Source of the DNA: an uncultured Rhodobiaceae bacterium
GTDB lineage: Bacteria > Pseudomonadota > Alphaproteobacteria > RS24
Direction: 5' to 3'
Length of the DNA: 52,994 bases
NCBI GenBank assembly: GCA_913051715.1
Contig: CAJXCG010000003.1
Location: 1 to 52,994 of the forward strand
Under the pieces are notes generated by a model. That model made no database searches. It was not told the DNA's origin and saw nothing but the letters and a program-made list of their open reading frames with translations. The translations under genes and the position numbers were made by a program. Below are positions 28,935-37,820 of this stretch, one piece after another (the stretch's first letter is position 1; each line of letters starts with the position of its first letter).

Positions 28935-30494
28935 ATGCAGATGGATGATTATATTTTTATCGATGCGCTCGAGGCGCAAATGCAGGCGCAGGGCGACAAG
29001 GCGGCGCTAATATTTCAAGGCGAGGAAACCAGCTATAGCGACTTGGCGCGACGTTCCAACAAGGTCGCGCAAGCTCTGATTGACGAGGGCGTAAAGCCAC
29101 ATTCGCGCATTGCCTATATGGGCGCAAATTCGGCGATATATTTTGAATTGCTGCTCGGGGCGCAAAAGGCGCGCGCCGCGCTGGTCGGCGTCAACTCACG
29201 GCTGGCACCGCCCGAGGTCGCTTATGTTGTCAATGACGCAAAAGCTGAATTGATCTTTGTCGACCGCAATTTCGTGCCACTCATCGAAAAAATCATTACC
29301 GATTGCCCGCAAGTGCGTCGCGTCATTGCGATGGATGGTGACCATGCTGACTGGGTTGATTTCGCAAGCTGGCGCGACGCGCACAGCGACGCGCATCCGG
29401 GCGGTGATTATGACAAAGACGACGATATCATCCAGCTTTACACCTCCGGCACCACGGGCCATCCCAAAGGGGTTCAGCTTACCAACACCAATATGGGCAG
29501 CGCGCTGCATCAGTCCTCAGTCGACTGGGGTGGCTGGCAAAGCGATGATCATGTGCTGTTATGCATGCCGCTGTTTCATATCGCCGGTGTCAATGTCGGT
29601 CTTATCGGGCTGCATGCCGGCGCGACGGTCACGGTGTTGCCAGCCGTTGACCCTGTTGAAATTTTGCGACTGATCGAAGAAACAAAAGTCACCATTTTGT
29701 TCATGGTGCCCGCTGTGATTTTGTTCGTGATGCAGCAAAGCGAGAACGATGCGCGCGATGTGTCGAGCGTCCGGCAGGTTGTTTATGGCGCCTCGCCGAT
29801 TGCCGAAGACCTGCTGATCAGCGCCCAAAAAGTCTTCAAATGCGATTTTCTGCAAGTTTATGGGCTGACCGAGACAACCGGGTGCGCGACGCATCTGCCG
29901 GCGGCTGACCATGATCCGGCACGCGGAAAATTACGCTCCTGCGGCAAGGCGAATACCGGCGTCGAGATTAAAATTGTCGACGAAAATGACAATGAGGTTC
30001 CGGTCGGCGAAGTCGGTGAAATTCTCATCAAGGCAGCCACCAATATGAAAGGGTATTGGAACAATCCCGATGCGACGCAAGGCGCTGTGAAGCAGGGTTG
30101 GTTTTATTCCGGCGATGCCGGATTTACCGATGATGAGGGTTATATTTTCATCCATGACCGGGTGAAGGATATGATCGTTTCGGGGGGCGAGAACGTCTAT
30201 CCGGCGGAAGTCGAAAATGCCTTATTTTCGCATCCCGATATTGCGGACGTGGCAGTGATCGGCGTGCCCGACGAAAAATGGGGCGAAGCGGTCAAGGCTT
30301 GCGTGGTGGTGCGCCGGGGCGCGGCACTTTCGCAGGAAGATATCATTGCCTTTGCGCGTGAATTGGTGGCCGGGTATAAATTGCCCAAATCGGTCGATTT
30401 TGTTGAGGATTTGCCGCGCAATCCATCGGGCAAAATTTTGCGGCGCGAATTGCGCGAGCCTTATTGGGAAGGGCACGAGCGGCGTGTCGGCTAG
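28935..30494 (+). CDS. Acyl-CoA synthetase / long-chain fatty-acid-CoA ligase
   Basis: 'IIQLYTSGTTGHPKGVQLTNTN', 'VYGLTETTG', 'YSGDAGFTDDEGYIFIHDRVKDMIVSGGENVYPAEVE', 'PRNPSGKILRRELREPYW'. Confidence 0.95.
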   Translation: MQMDDYIFIDALEAQMQAQGDKAALIFQGEETSYSDLARRSNKVAQALIDEGVKPHSRIAYMGANSAIYFELLLGAQKARAALVGVNSRLAPPEVAYVVNDAKAELIFVDRNFVPLIEKIITDCPQVRRVIAMDGDHADWVDFASWRDAHSDAHPGGDYDKDDDIIQLYTSGTTGHPKGVQLTNTNMGSALHQSSVDWGGWQSDDHVLLCMPLFHIAGVNVGLIGLHAGATVTVLPAVDPVEILRLIEETKVTILFMVPAVILFVMQQSENDARDVSSVRQVVYGASPIAEDLLISAQKVFKCDFLQVYGLTETTGCATHLPAADHDPARGKLRSCGKANTGVEIKIVDENDNEVPVGEVGEILIKAATNMKGYWNNPDATQGAVKQGWFYSGDAGFTDDEGYIFIHDRVKDMIVSGGENVYPAEVENALFSHPDIADVAVIGVPDEKWGEAVKACVVVRRGAALSQEDIIAFARELVAGYKLPKSVDFVEDLPRNPSGKILRRELREPYWEGHERRVG

Positions 30495-30519
30495 CTATGT
30501 TGGACGGGGATTGAACGCG

Positions 30520-31677
30520 ATGAGTGATATGAGTTTGAGTGTTGATGTCGATGCGTTTGCCCCGTCTTGGCAAGCCGCGCAAAACGCTGCCGAGGCGACG
30601 GAAAGAAACCGAAAATTAGCGCCTGAACTGGCCCGCGATTTGGCCGCTGCCGGCATGTTCAAATTATTCGTTCCGTCTGAAATCGGTGGTCTCGAACTGT
30701 CACCGGTTGAGGGCAACCGACTGATTTATGAATTGGCGCGCCATGACGCCTCAAGCGCTTGGGTGTCGATGATCGGCAGCACGGCCGCTTTGGGAGCGGC
30801 GTTTATCGCGCCCGAGATCAGCGCCGATATGTTTGCGGCGCCCGCGCGCATTACGTGTGGCATTTTCGCGCCCAATGGACGCGCCGTAAAAAATGGTGAC
30901 ACCTACCGCGTTTCGGGTCGCTGGGCGTGGGCGTCGGGTTCGGCCAATGCCGATTATATCGGTTTGGGGTGTTTGGAGGTTGATGCTGCGGGTGCGCCGT
31001 TGCCTGAGCGTCCGCCGCGGCTTGTCATGGTGCCGCGCGAGGAGATTATATTTCACGACACCTGGCACACGATCGGGTTATGCGGCACATCGTCGGGCGA
31101 TGTCGAGCTGGACAATGTCGAAATTCCCGTCGCGCACAGCTATACAATCTCGGCGCAAAAACCTTGGTCGGACAGCGCTCTTTACAAAATGCCCTATTTC
31201 GGGTTTTTGGCGACCGGGGTGGCCGCCGTGGCTTTGGGCAATGCCCAAGCGGCCTTGCACGATATTCATGAATTGGCATTGCAGAAAACTCCGGCGGGTC
31301 ATTCGCGCGCCTTGGCGGAAAAAAGTTCGGTGCAGTCTGCTTTGGCCGAGGCCGAGGCGCAGTTGCGAAGCGCCGATGCGTTTTACTGGCAGGTGCTCGA
31401 AAATATCTGGCATGCGGTCACCCATGGTGCTGATATAACCCCCGCCGCGCGCGCCGATTTGCGCCTCATCTCGACATTTGCCGTGCGAACAAGTTTGCAG
31501 GTTATCAGAACCGCGCATGATATTGCCGGCGGGTCTTCGGTCTATAAAGACCTCCCGCTGCAACGCCGTCTCAGAGACGCTGAAACCATGAGCCAGCACA
31601 TGATTACCAACGCCGCGACCTTTGAACTGGTCGGGCGCGTCAAGCTTGGCGGGTTTCACCCCAAAATGCAGCTTTAA
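30520..31677 (+). CDS. Acyl-CoA-dehydrogenase-fold (group D) flavin-dependent monooxygenase-like protein
   Basis: 'KLAPELARDLAAAGMFKLFVPSEIGG', 'VSGRWAWASGSANADYIGLG', 'DTWHTIGLCGTSSGDVELDNVEIP', 'HDIAGGSSVYKDLPLQRRLRDAETMSQHMI' pattern of the HsaA/DszC-type family. Confidence 0.78.
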   Translation: MSDMSLSVDVDAFAPSWQAAQNAAEATERNRKLAPELARDLAAAGMFKLFVPSEIGGLELSPVEGNRLIYELARHDASSAWVSMIGSTAALGAAFIAPEISADMFAAPARITCGIFAPNGRAVKNGDTYRVSGRWAWASGSANADYIGLGCLEVDAAGAPLPERPPRLVMVPREEIIFHDTWHTIGLCGTSSGDVELDNVEIPVAHSYTISAQKPWSDSALYKMPYFGFLATGVAAVALGNAQAALHDIHELALQKTPAGHSRALAEKSSVQSALAEAEAQLRSADAFYWQVLENIWHAVTHGADITPAARADLRLISTFAVRTSLQVIRTAHDIAGGSSVYKDLPLQRRLRDAETMSQHMITNAATFELVGRVKLGGFHPKMQL

Positions 31678-31686
31678 CATTTGCGC

Positions 31687-32103
31687 CTAAAGGCCGGTTG
31701 GCACCAGTTTCACGGTTGAGGTGGCGCTGGCAATATGCGTGTCCTCGGCATATAGGTCAGCCGCCAAAAAACCGATCGAGCGGCCAAGTTTTACCACCCG
31801 CGCTGTGCATGCATGGTCGCCCACCGGACACGGCGCGATAAATGATGTGTTGATATCCAGCGATATCGGGTTCGATTTGGCATCGCTCAACGCCATAATC
31901 AGATGCGCCATGGTCATGTCCAGCATCGCTGTGACGAAGCCCCCTTGGATAATGGTGGCGTTTGTGTGGGCGAAATCGGTGGTGGTTTTGAACGTCATTG
32001 AAAGCGTTTTGGCTTCCGCGTCAAAGGCTACGGGCACACCGGAAAGTGTTTTTGTGACAGGCTGGGCAAGCGATTGCAGCAATGCGATGATGTCGGTTGT
32101 CAT
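31687..32103 (-). CDS. PaaI-family hotdog thioesterase
   Basis: 'NATIIQGGFVTAMLDMTMAHLIMALSDAKSNPISLDINTSFIAPCPVGDHACTARVVKLGRSIGFLAADLY'. Confidence 0.85.
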   Translation of the reverse strand: MTTDIIALLQSLAQPVTKTLSGVPVAFDAEAKTLSMTFKTTTDFAHTNATIIQGGFVTAMLDMTMAHLIMALSDAKSNPISLDINTSFIAPCPVGDHACTARVVKLGRSIGFLAADLYAEDTHIASATSTVKLVPTGL

Positions 32104-32283
32104 TTTTGCCTCGGTGTTTGAAGTGGCTGAGCCGAAATTGAAAGTCTGAATAAAACCGAGTACGGGCCAAGTTTCCAGTTCAAAATCAAAAAAAATATGT
32201 CAGTCTTGGACGACGCAGGCAAAATTAAGGTCGGCGTAGGGGAGGGCGGCTCGCGCACACGCGACCGAAAAAGGAGCGGAAAC

Positions 32284-33069
32284 ATGCTCGAACAAAGCAA
32301 TTACCAACGCATGATCATCGACCGGCGCGACAATGGTGTCGTCGTCGTGACGCTCAATCGGCCGGAAAAATCCAACGCCATCGACACGCGCATGCACCAT
32401 GAATTGATGACGTTCTCGAAAGATTTTTCTGACGACCCGGACTTAAAAGCGCTCGTGCTGGCAGGGGCTGGCAAGGCGTTTTGTTCGGGCGGTGACTTCA
32501 GCGCGGACACAGCGATAGCAATGCCGTCGCTCATGGAAGCGCGCCGCATTATCGACAATATTTTGGAGTGCGAAAAGCCGCTCATCGCCGCCGTTCAGGG
32601 CTACGCGCTGGGGTTGGGTGCAAATGTGCCGTTGCTTTTCGATGTTGTGGTTGCCGGGCCGGAGGCCAAATTTGGCGACACGCATGTCAAAATGGGCATT
32701 GGCGCGGGTGATGGTGGACAGCTTATCTGGCCGTTTTTAATTGGTGTGAACCGCGCAAAATATCATCTCATGACGGGCGACATTATTGGCGGCAAGGAAG
32801 CGGTCGAGATGGGGTTGGCAGGTTTTTTTGCCGAAAAAACCGAAGACGTATTGCCCAAAGCACTCGAGATAGCCGACAAGCTCGCCGCCGGTCCGCCGCT
32901 TGCCATTGCCGCGTCAAAGGCCGGTATCAACGCCTATTTGCAGCAGGTCGCCGCCGCCGTCATGCCGATCAGCCTTCAGGCGGAAGGGCTGACGATAAGG
33001 TCGCATGATTATAAAGAGGCGGTGGACGCCTTTCGTGAAAAAAGACCACCAAAGTTCAAAGGGAAGTAA
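32284..33069 (+). CDS. Enoyl-CoA hydratase/isomerase family protein
   Basis: 'VVVVTLNRPEKSNAIDTRMHHELM', 'VLAGAGKAFCSGGDFSAD', 'LIAAVQGYALGLGANVPLLFDVVVAGPEAKFGDTHVKMGI'. Confidence 0.93.
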   Translation: MLEQSNYQRMIIDRRDNGVVVVTLNRPEKSNAIDTRMHHELMTFSKDFSDDPDLKALVLAGAGKAFCSGGDFSADTAIAMPSLMEARRIIDNILECEKPLIAAVQGYALGLGANVPLLFDVVVAGPEAKFGDTHVKMGIGAGDGGQLIWPFLIGVNRAKYHLMTGDIIGGKEAVEMGLAGFFAEKTEDVLPKALEIADKLAAGPPLAIAASKAGINAYLQQVAAAVMPISLQAEGLTIRSHDYKEAVDAFREKRPPKFKGK

Positions 33070-34074
33070 ATGTCCGAGTATCGAAAATGGACGTTGGCAA
33101 GCCATCCTGTCGGGGTGCCGGATCGCGATTGTTTTGCGCTGGTGCCTTGCGCGTTTGACGATATCGAGGCTGGCGAGGTTTTAATCAAGGTCGACTATTT
33201 CTCGCTCGACCCCGGAATGCGCGGCCGTTTAAGCGGCGACAGCTATGCCGCCGGTTTGAAGATTGGCGACACAATCGAGTCTGCCGGTGTCGGCACCATC
33301 CTTGCGTCTAAATCGGAAAAATTCGCGCCCGGTGATGTCGTCAGTGGCGCGCTCGGCTGGAGCGAAGCTGTCGTGCACCGCGATCGTGGCCTGAAGAAAA
33401 TCGAACAGGGTTTGCTTTCCGAAAAACTGTCGGCCACAGCCTTTATCGGCGTGCTGGGTGTACCCGGGTTAACCGCCTGGTTCGGGCTGAATGATTTGGG
33501 CGCACCGACGCAAGGCGACACCTTGGTGATCTCGTCAGCCGCCGGGCCGGTCGGGGCCACGTGCGGTCAGCTTGGCAAGCATTTGGGCTTGCGGGTTGTG
33601 GGTATTGCGGGCGGGCCCAAAAAATGCGCCTATCTCAGCGATTTGGGCTTTGATGAGGCAATAGACCATAAGGCCGGCACCCCGCTCAATGCTGCTATTG
33701 CGGCAGCGTGCCCCGACGGGGTGAATATCTTTTTTGACAATGTCGGTGCCGAAACGCTTGATGCCGCGCTGGTAAATATGGCACCCAATGGCCGCATCGT
33801 CGTCTCCGGGCAAGTGGCAGAATATAATCGGGAAAATCCGATCGGCATCCGCGAGGTAACGCGTTTCATCACCCATCGTTTACGCATGGAGGGGTTGGTG
33901 GTTTATGATTATGCGCCGAAATTTTCCGACGCGATTAGCCAGATGGCGGCGCTGATAAATGCAGGTACGCTCAGCTATACCGAAGATATTATCGACGGTA
34001 TCGAAAACGCCCCGGACGCTTATGCGGGCTTGTTTGGTGGCGATAATTTTGGCCGCCGCCTGATTAAAACCTAA
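33070..34074 (+). CDS. NADP-dependent oxidoreductase (MDR; prostaglandin-reductase/curA-like)
   Basis: 'VDYFSLDPGMRGRLS', 'VLGVPGLTAWFGLNDLGAPTQGDTLVISSAAGPVGATCGQLGKHLGLRVVGIAGGPKKCAYL', 'GVNIFFDNVGAETLDAAL'. Confidence 0.93.
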   Translation: MSEYRKWTLASHPVGVPDRDCFALVPCAFDDIEAGEVLIKVDYFSLDPGMRGRLSGDSYAAGLKIGDTIESAGVGTILASKSEKFAPGDVVSGALGWSEAVVHRDRGLKKIEQGLLSEKLSATAFIGVLGVPGLTAWFGLNDLGAPTQGDTLVISSAAGPVGATCGQLGKHLGLRVVGIAGGPKKCAYLSDLGFDEAIDHKAGTPLNAAIAAACPDGVNIFFDNVGAETLDAALVNMAPNGRIVVSGQVAEYNRENPIGIREVTRFITHRLRMEGLVVYDYAPKFSDAISQMAALINAGTLSYTEDIIDGIENAPDAYAGLFGGDNFGRRLIKT

Positions 34075-34083
34075 GGCGCAGCA

Positions 34084-34482
34084 TCAGCGGCGCCAGATTT
34101 TTTTGATTTTGGTGCGCGAATTGTAGACAAAGGCGAAGGCGAAGAAGGCAATCGTCAAAAGCACCCACAACTCGTTCTTGAACTCTCCGGCGATGAAAAC
34201 CTTAAGCATGGCGACAAGCATTAAAACGCTCAGGCCGAGGGCGAGCACCTGCCCACCGGAAAATTTTTTCTCCGGCATGAGAAGATGGTGAAAAGAAAAA
34301 AACGCAAAGAGAGATAAAAAGGTTAGTCGGAAAGCTTCATATCTGTGGACCGGCGGAAACAAAGCGGCTTCCTGATTGATCGGCAAAAAGAGGAACGGCT
34401 CCCCCAGCAGGGAGATGGCAACCACGATAACCGACCAGACACCGCCACAAAAAATCACAACGCGAAAAAAACCCGTAAGCAT
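34084..34482 (-). CDS. Multi-pass membrane hypothetical protein
   Basis: Four hydrophobic segments in the 132-aa translation; no recognised family. Confidence 0.5.
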   Translation of the reverse strand: MLTGFFRVVIFCGGVWSVIVVAISLLGEPFLFLPINQEAALFPPVHRYEAFRLTFLSLFAFFSFHHLLMPEKKFSGGQVLALGLSVLMLVAMLKVFIAGEFKNELWVLLTIAFFAFAFVYNSRTKIKKIWRR

Positions 34483-34609
34483 GGTTAAAACCTAATGAAA
34501 ACATTTGAATAGTCAAATCCTGGCGTGATTTAAGTGTCCGCGGACTTGCCGAAACCATGGCGATAGTGTTTGCTTAAATTCTGAGTGTTTTGAGACCGGA
34601 AACTTCGAC

Positions 34610-35098
34610 ATGCCGCGTTTATGGTTCATTTTTGCTTTGTTGTTTGCTGCGCCCGCCGCGGCGGAGTCCTTGGGTAATCTTGCCCAATATCCGCCGTCGA
34701 AAATTGACCTGACGATAACCACGGCCGACGACGCGATGCCCAAAATCGAGCCGGCGGAGATTAAGCTGCTGAGCGGACGATATTACCGCTTGACCATTAA
34801 TTGCCCTGATGTGCGCGACGACCTCTCAGGCTGGCGCATTGAAATGCGGCAATTATTGAATAATTCCCATCTGCGACTGGTCACGGTGGGCGACATTGAA
34901 GTCCACTTGCAGGGGCTCAGTTTTAACGCCATCGAATGTGACGAGATCGGCGCCGCGCATGTGAGCTTTGTGCCTATTAAGCCCGGCACATTTCCGTTTT
35001 ATGTTGGCAATGTGCCGCTTGCCGTAGGTCGGCCAATCGGCGAAAGCGGCGTGCAAGCCAAAGGCAAATCCGTGTTCGGCAAGTTTGTCGTTCAGTAG
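34610..35098 (+). CDS. Secreted cupredoxin-like hypothetical protein
   Basis: Signal peptide ending APAAAE; 'PAEIKLLSGRYYRLTINC...LSFNAIECDEIGAAHVSFVPIKPGTFPFYVGN' resembles a cupredoxin core. Confidence 0.55.
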   Translation: MPRLWFIFALLFAAPAAAESLGNLAQYPPSKIDLTITTADDAMPKIEPAEIKLLSGRYYRLTINCPDVRDDLSGWRIEMRQLLNNSHLRLVTVGDIEVHLQGLSFNAIECDEIGAAHVSFVPIKPGTFPFYVGNVPLAVGRPIGESGVQAKGKSVFGKFVVQ

Positions 35099-35619
35099 CT
35101 CGGCCCGCGGGCATCCAGCAGGCTGCGGCCTTTTTCATCCATGAGTTTTTCGGCGGCGCTCCAGCTCAACGGCAACTGGTCGACGCTGACACTGGCTGTA
35201 AACGAGCGACCATCGGCTACCGAATTCATCGCCTCCATAATTGCCGTGTCGTGAACATCGCCGAAAATAAACTGGCTTAAAGCCACGCGGTCTTCCCAGA
35301 CCGTCATCGTCCACGCTTCGCCGGAAAACAGCCGAAGCCGCAATTTATGTCCCAGATATCCTTTATTTTCCGCCAGCGTGTCGACCACGCGCTGGTTGTA
35401 ATCCCAGAAGCGTTGCGCTTGGGCGCGATCTTTTTGCAGCACTACATGGGTGACGCTGACAATGACGCTTTGCTCGGCGGGCAGGGCTTTCAGCGCATCA
35501 GATTTGGTGAAGGGCTGGCTGACATAAATGCAGCCGCTCAACCACACGCCCAGCGCGACGACAAACATTGTCCGGCATACTGTGTGCCGCTTCCGCCTAT
35601 GATAAACGCAACCACTCAT
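35092..35619 (-). CDS. Putative lipoprotein with a predicted antibiotic-biosynthesis-monooxygenase-like alpha/beta domain
   Basis: Lipobox-like 'ALGVWLSGC'; 'ENKGYLGHKLRLRLFSGEAWTMTVWEDRVALSQFIFGDVHDTAIMEAM' resembles ABM-type domains. Confidence 0.5.
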   Translation of the reverse strand: MSGCVYHRRKRHTVCRTMFVVALGVWLSGCIYVSQPFTKSDALKALPAEQSVIVSVTHVVLQKDRAQAQRFWDYNQRVVDTLAENKGYLGHKLRLRLFSGEAWTMTVWEDRVALSQFIFGDVHDTAIMEAMNSVADGRSFTASVSVDQLPLSWSAAEKLMDEKGRSLLDARGPSY

Positions 35620-35723
35620 TGACCTTCCATATAGACCAGTTCATTGGTCGGGCAACATGGCTGCGGCTTGCTCAATTATTCTTTTTCGAGATAGGCTGGA
35701 AGGTGTAAGCGAGGGAGAAAATT

Positions 35724-36566
35724 ATGCCTGAATGGATGTCACCACAGCGCACCGCGGTGGTAACGGGTGCTGCCGGAGGGATTGGGTTTGAAATCGCGCG
35801 CCGTTGCGTGCGCGCCGGTATGCAGGTCGCGATTGCCGACATTAAAGAAACGCTGAGCGCGGCGCATGACCAGCTTGCCGATGAAGCGGCGGATGCCAAC
35901 AATGTGTTTTCGCAAAAGTGCGATGTATCCGACCGCGCGCAAATGGAAGCGTTCAAGGAAGATGTCGGCGCACGCTTCGGTAATGTTCATTGCCTTGTCA
36001 ATAATGCCGGAATTGCAAAACGTGGCACGCCGCCATGGGAGGGGTTGGACGCGCTCGACACGATTATGGGCATTAATTTCAAGGGTGTGGTGCATGGCTG
36101 TCATGCGTTTATTCCCGGCATGTTGGCGCATGGTGAGGTGGGGGCTGTAATTAATACAGGCTCGAAACAGGGCATAACCCGCCCGCCGGGAAATTACGCC
36201 TATAATCTCTCCAAAGCTGCGGTGGTTGGCTATACCGAGGCCGTTTCGCATGGCTTTGTGACGCAGGAAAATTGCCACCTTACCGCGCATTTGCTGGTGC
36301 CCGGTTTCGTCTATACCCCCATGATCTCAGCCTTTGTTCCACAAAAGCCTGAGATTGCCGCTACGCCCGAGGAAACCGTTGACTATCTCTTGGCGCAGCT
36401 TGAAAAAGGTGCGTTTTACATAATTTGTCCGGATGGCGAGACCAGCCGCCCGATTGATGAAAAGCGTATTCAATGGGCGGCCGACGATATCATCAAAAAC
36501 CGTTCGGCCATGTCGCGTTGGCATCCCGATTACAAAGAGGCGTTTGAGGCGTTTATGGCGTCGTAA
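35724..36566 (+). CDS. Short-chain dehydrogenase/reductase (SDR)
   Basis: 'AVVTGAAGGIGFEIARRCVRAGMQVAIADI', 'LVNNAGI', 'YAYNLSKAAVVGYTEAVSHGF'. Confidence 0.93.
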   Translation: MPEWMSPQRTAVVTGAAGGIGFEIARRCVRAGMQVAIADIKETLSAAHDQLADEAADANNVFSQKCDVSDRAQMEAFKEDVGARFGNVHCLVNNAGIAKRGTPPWEGLDALDTIMGINFKGVVHGCHAFIPGMLAHGEVGAVINTGSKQGITRPPGNYAYNLSKAAVVGYTEAVSHGFVTQENCHLTAHLLVPGFVYTPMISAFVPQKPEIAATPEETVDYLLAQLEKGAFYIICPDGETSRPIDEKRIQWAADDIIKNRSAMSRWHPDYKEAFEAFMAS

Positions 36567-36592
36567 GCGGGGGGCGGCTGCATTTTTGGCAA

Positions 36593-36611
36593 ACCCCAAA
36601 TTCTTTGGGGT
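36593..36611. other. Perfect intergenic inverted repeat (hairpin)
   Basis: ACCCCAAA-TTC-TTTGGGGT between the SDR and cupin genes. Confidence 0.6.
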
Positions 36612-36670
36612 ATCATTCATATTCTACAAAACTATCGTGGGGTTATCACACATATTAAAAGGGGGATGTG

Positions 36671-37123
36671 ATGAACTTGGCTAATTTTGATGAAGCGTCC
36701 GTTAATTGGCAATCGCTGCCGGGGCCGGATGGTGAGCCGGCGGATCATATTTGGATGTCGATTGTGAACGTCGATGATGACGCGAAAATTGTCGATGTTC
36801 TTTTCAAGTTTGCGGCAAATGAAAAGATTGTGCTGCATCGCCATACGGCAAATTTCAATACATTCGTCGTGCAGGGTGAGCACAGAATTTATACACCCGA
36901 AGGGGATTTGAAAGAAACCCGTCCGGTGGGAACCTATAAGGCTGGTAAGCCGGATGCGGAACCACATTCGGAAGGCGGCGGCGACGAAGATGTCGTTATT
37001 CTTTTTAGCCTGCGGCCCTATTCGGCGACAAAACCGATTTATGAGATTCTCGACGATGATCAGCAGGTTGCCTCGGTGATGACTTTTGATGATCTGAAAG
37101 AGATTTACGAAACTGTAAACTGA
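36671..37123 (+). CDS. Cupin-fold protein (2,4'-dihydroxyacetophenone dioxygenase/ChrR-like)
   Basis: 'VLFKFAANEKIVLHRHTANFNTFVVQGEHRIYTPEGDLKETRPVGTYKAGKPDAEPHSEGGGDEDVVILFSL' with cupin metal-site motif HRH... Confidence 0.75.
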   Translation: MNLANFDEASVNWQSLPGPDGEPADHIWMSIVNVDDDAKIVDVLFKFAANEKIVLHRHTANFNTFVVQGEHRIYTPEGDLKETRPVGTYKAGKPDAEPHSEGGGDEDVVILFSLRPYSATKPIYEILDDDQQVASVMTFDDLKEIYETVN

Positions 37124-37125
37124 TC

Positions 37126-37812
37126 TTGGTTTTGCTCTTCAAGGCTCTGATCGGCGTCGGCTTTCAGCTTGTGCTGTTTGGCACGCTTTTGCTTGCGCCG
37201 ATCGGTACTTTGAACTGGCCGCACGCGGTCAGTTGGCTGTTGGTTTATGCTGCGCTTAGTTTTGCGAGTTGCGTCTTTCTCGCACTGTTTCGTCCCAAAG
37301 CATTGGAGGCGCGTTTGCGCGCAGGCCGACAAGAACAAGCGCAAGGCGATCGCCCAGCTTTTTTATATTTTGCAAGCGCTTTGTGTTTGTCGTTTATCCT
37401 GCCCGGACTTGATGTGCATTATTGGTCGGTGTTTCCCGAAGTCGATGATCCGGTGAGAGGCGTCGGGTTAGTCATTTTTTTGCTGGGATATATTTTCGTT
37501 CTGCTTTCCATGCTTGCCAATGAGTTTGCCGCGCCAACCGTGCACATGCAGACCGATGCCGGCCACGCCTTGGCAGATCGGGGTGTCTACCGTCTGATGC
37601 GTCACCCAATGTATTTCGGCTTTCTTTTGTTTTGTGCCGGCAGCGCGCTTTGGCTTGGAAGTTATTTCTCCGCTCTTGCCTCTATCATATTGTTAATGTT
37701 GGCAACTATATATCGTATTCGGATTGAAGAGGCTTTTTTGGTTGAAAACTTATCCGGCTATGCGGACTATATGGCGCGCGTGAAAACCCGTTTTTTGCCG
37801 CTGATTTATTGA
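37126..37812 (+). CDS. Isoprenylcysteine carboxyl methyltransferase/PEMT-like membrane methyltransferase
   Basis: 'GVYRLMRHPMYFGFLLFCAGSALWLGSYFSAL...RIRIEEAFLVENLSGYADYMARVKTRFLPLIY'; TTG start assumed. Confidence 0.82.
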   Translation: MVLLFKALIGVGFQLVLFGTLLLAPIGTLNWPHAVSWLLVYAALSFASCVFLALFRPKALEARLRAGRQEQAQGDRPAFLYFASALCLSFILPGLDVHYWSVFPEVDDPVRGVGLVIFLLGYIFVLLSMLANEFAAPTVHMQTDAGHALADRGVYRLMRHPMYFGFLLFCAGSALWLGSYFSALASIILLMLATIYRIRIEEAFLVENLSGYADYMARVKTRFLPLIY

Positions 37813-37820
37813 CAAAGTTC

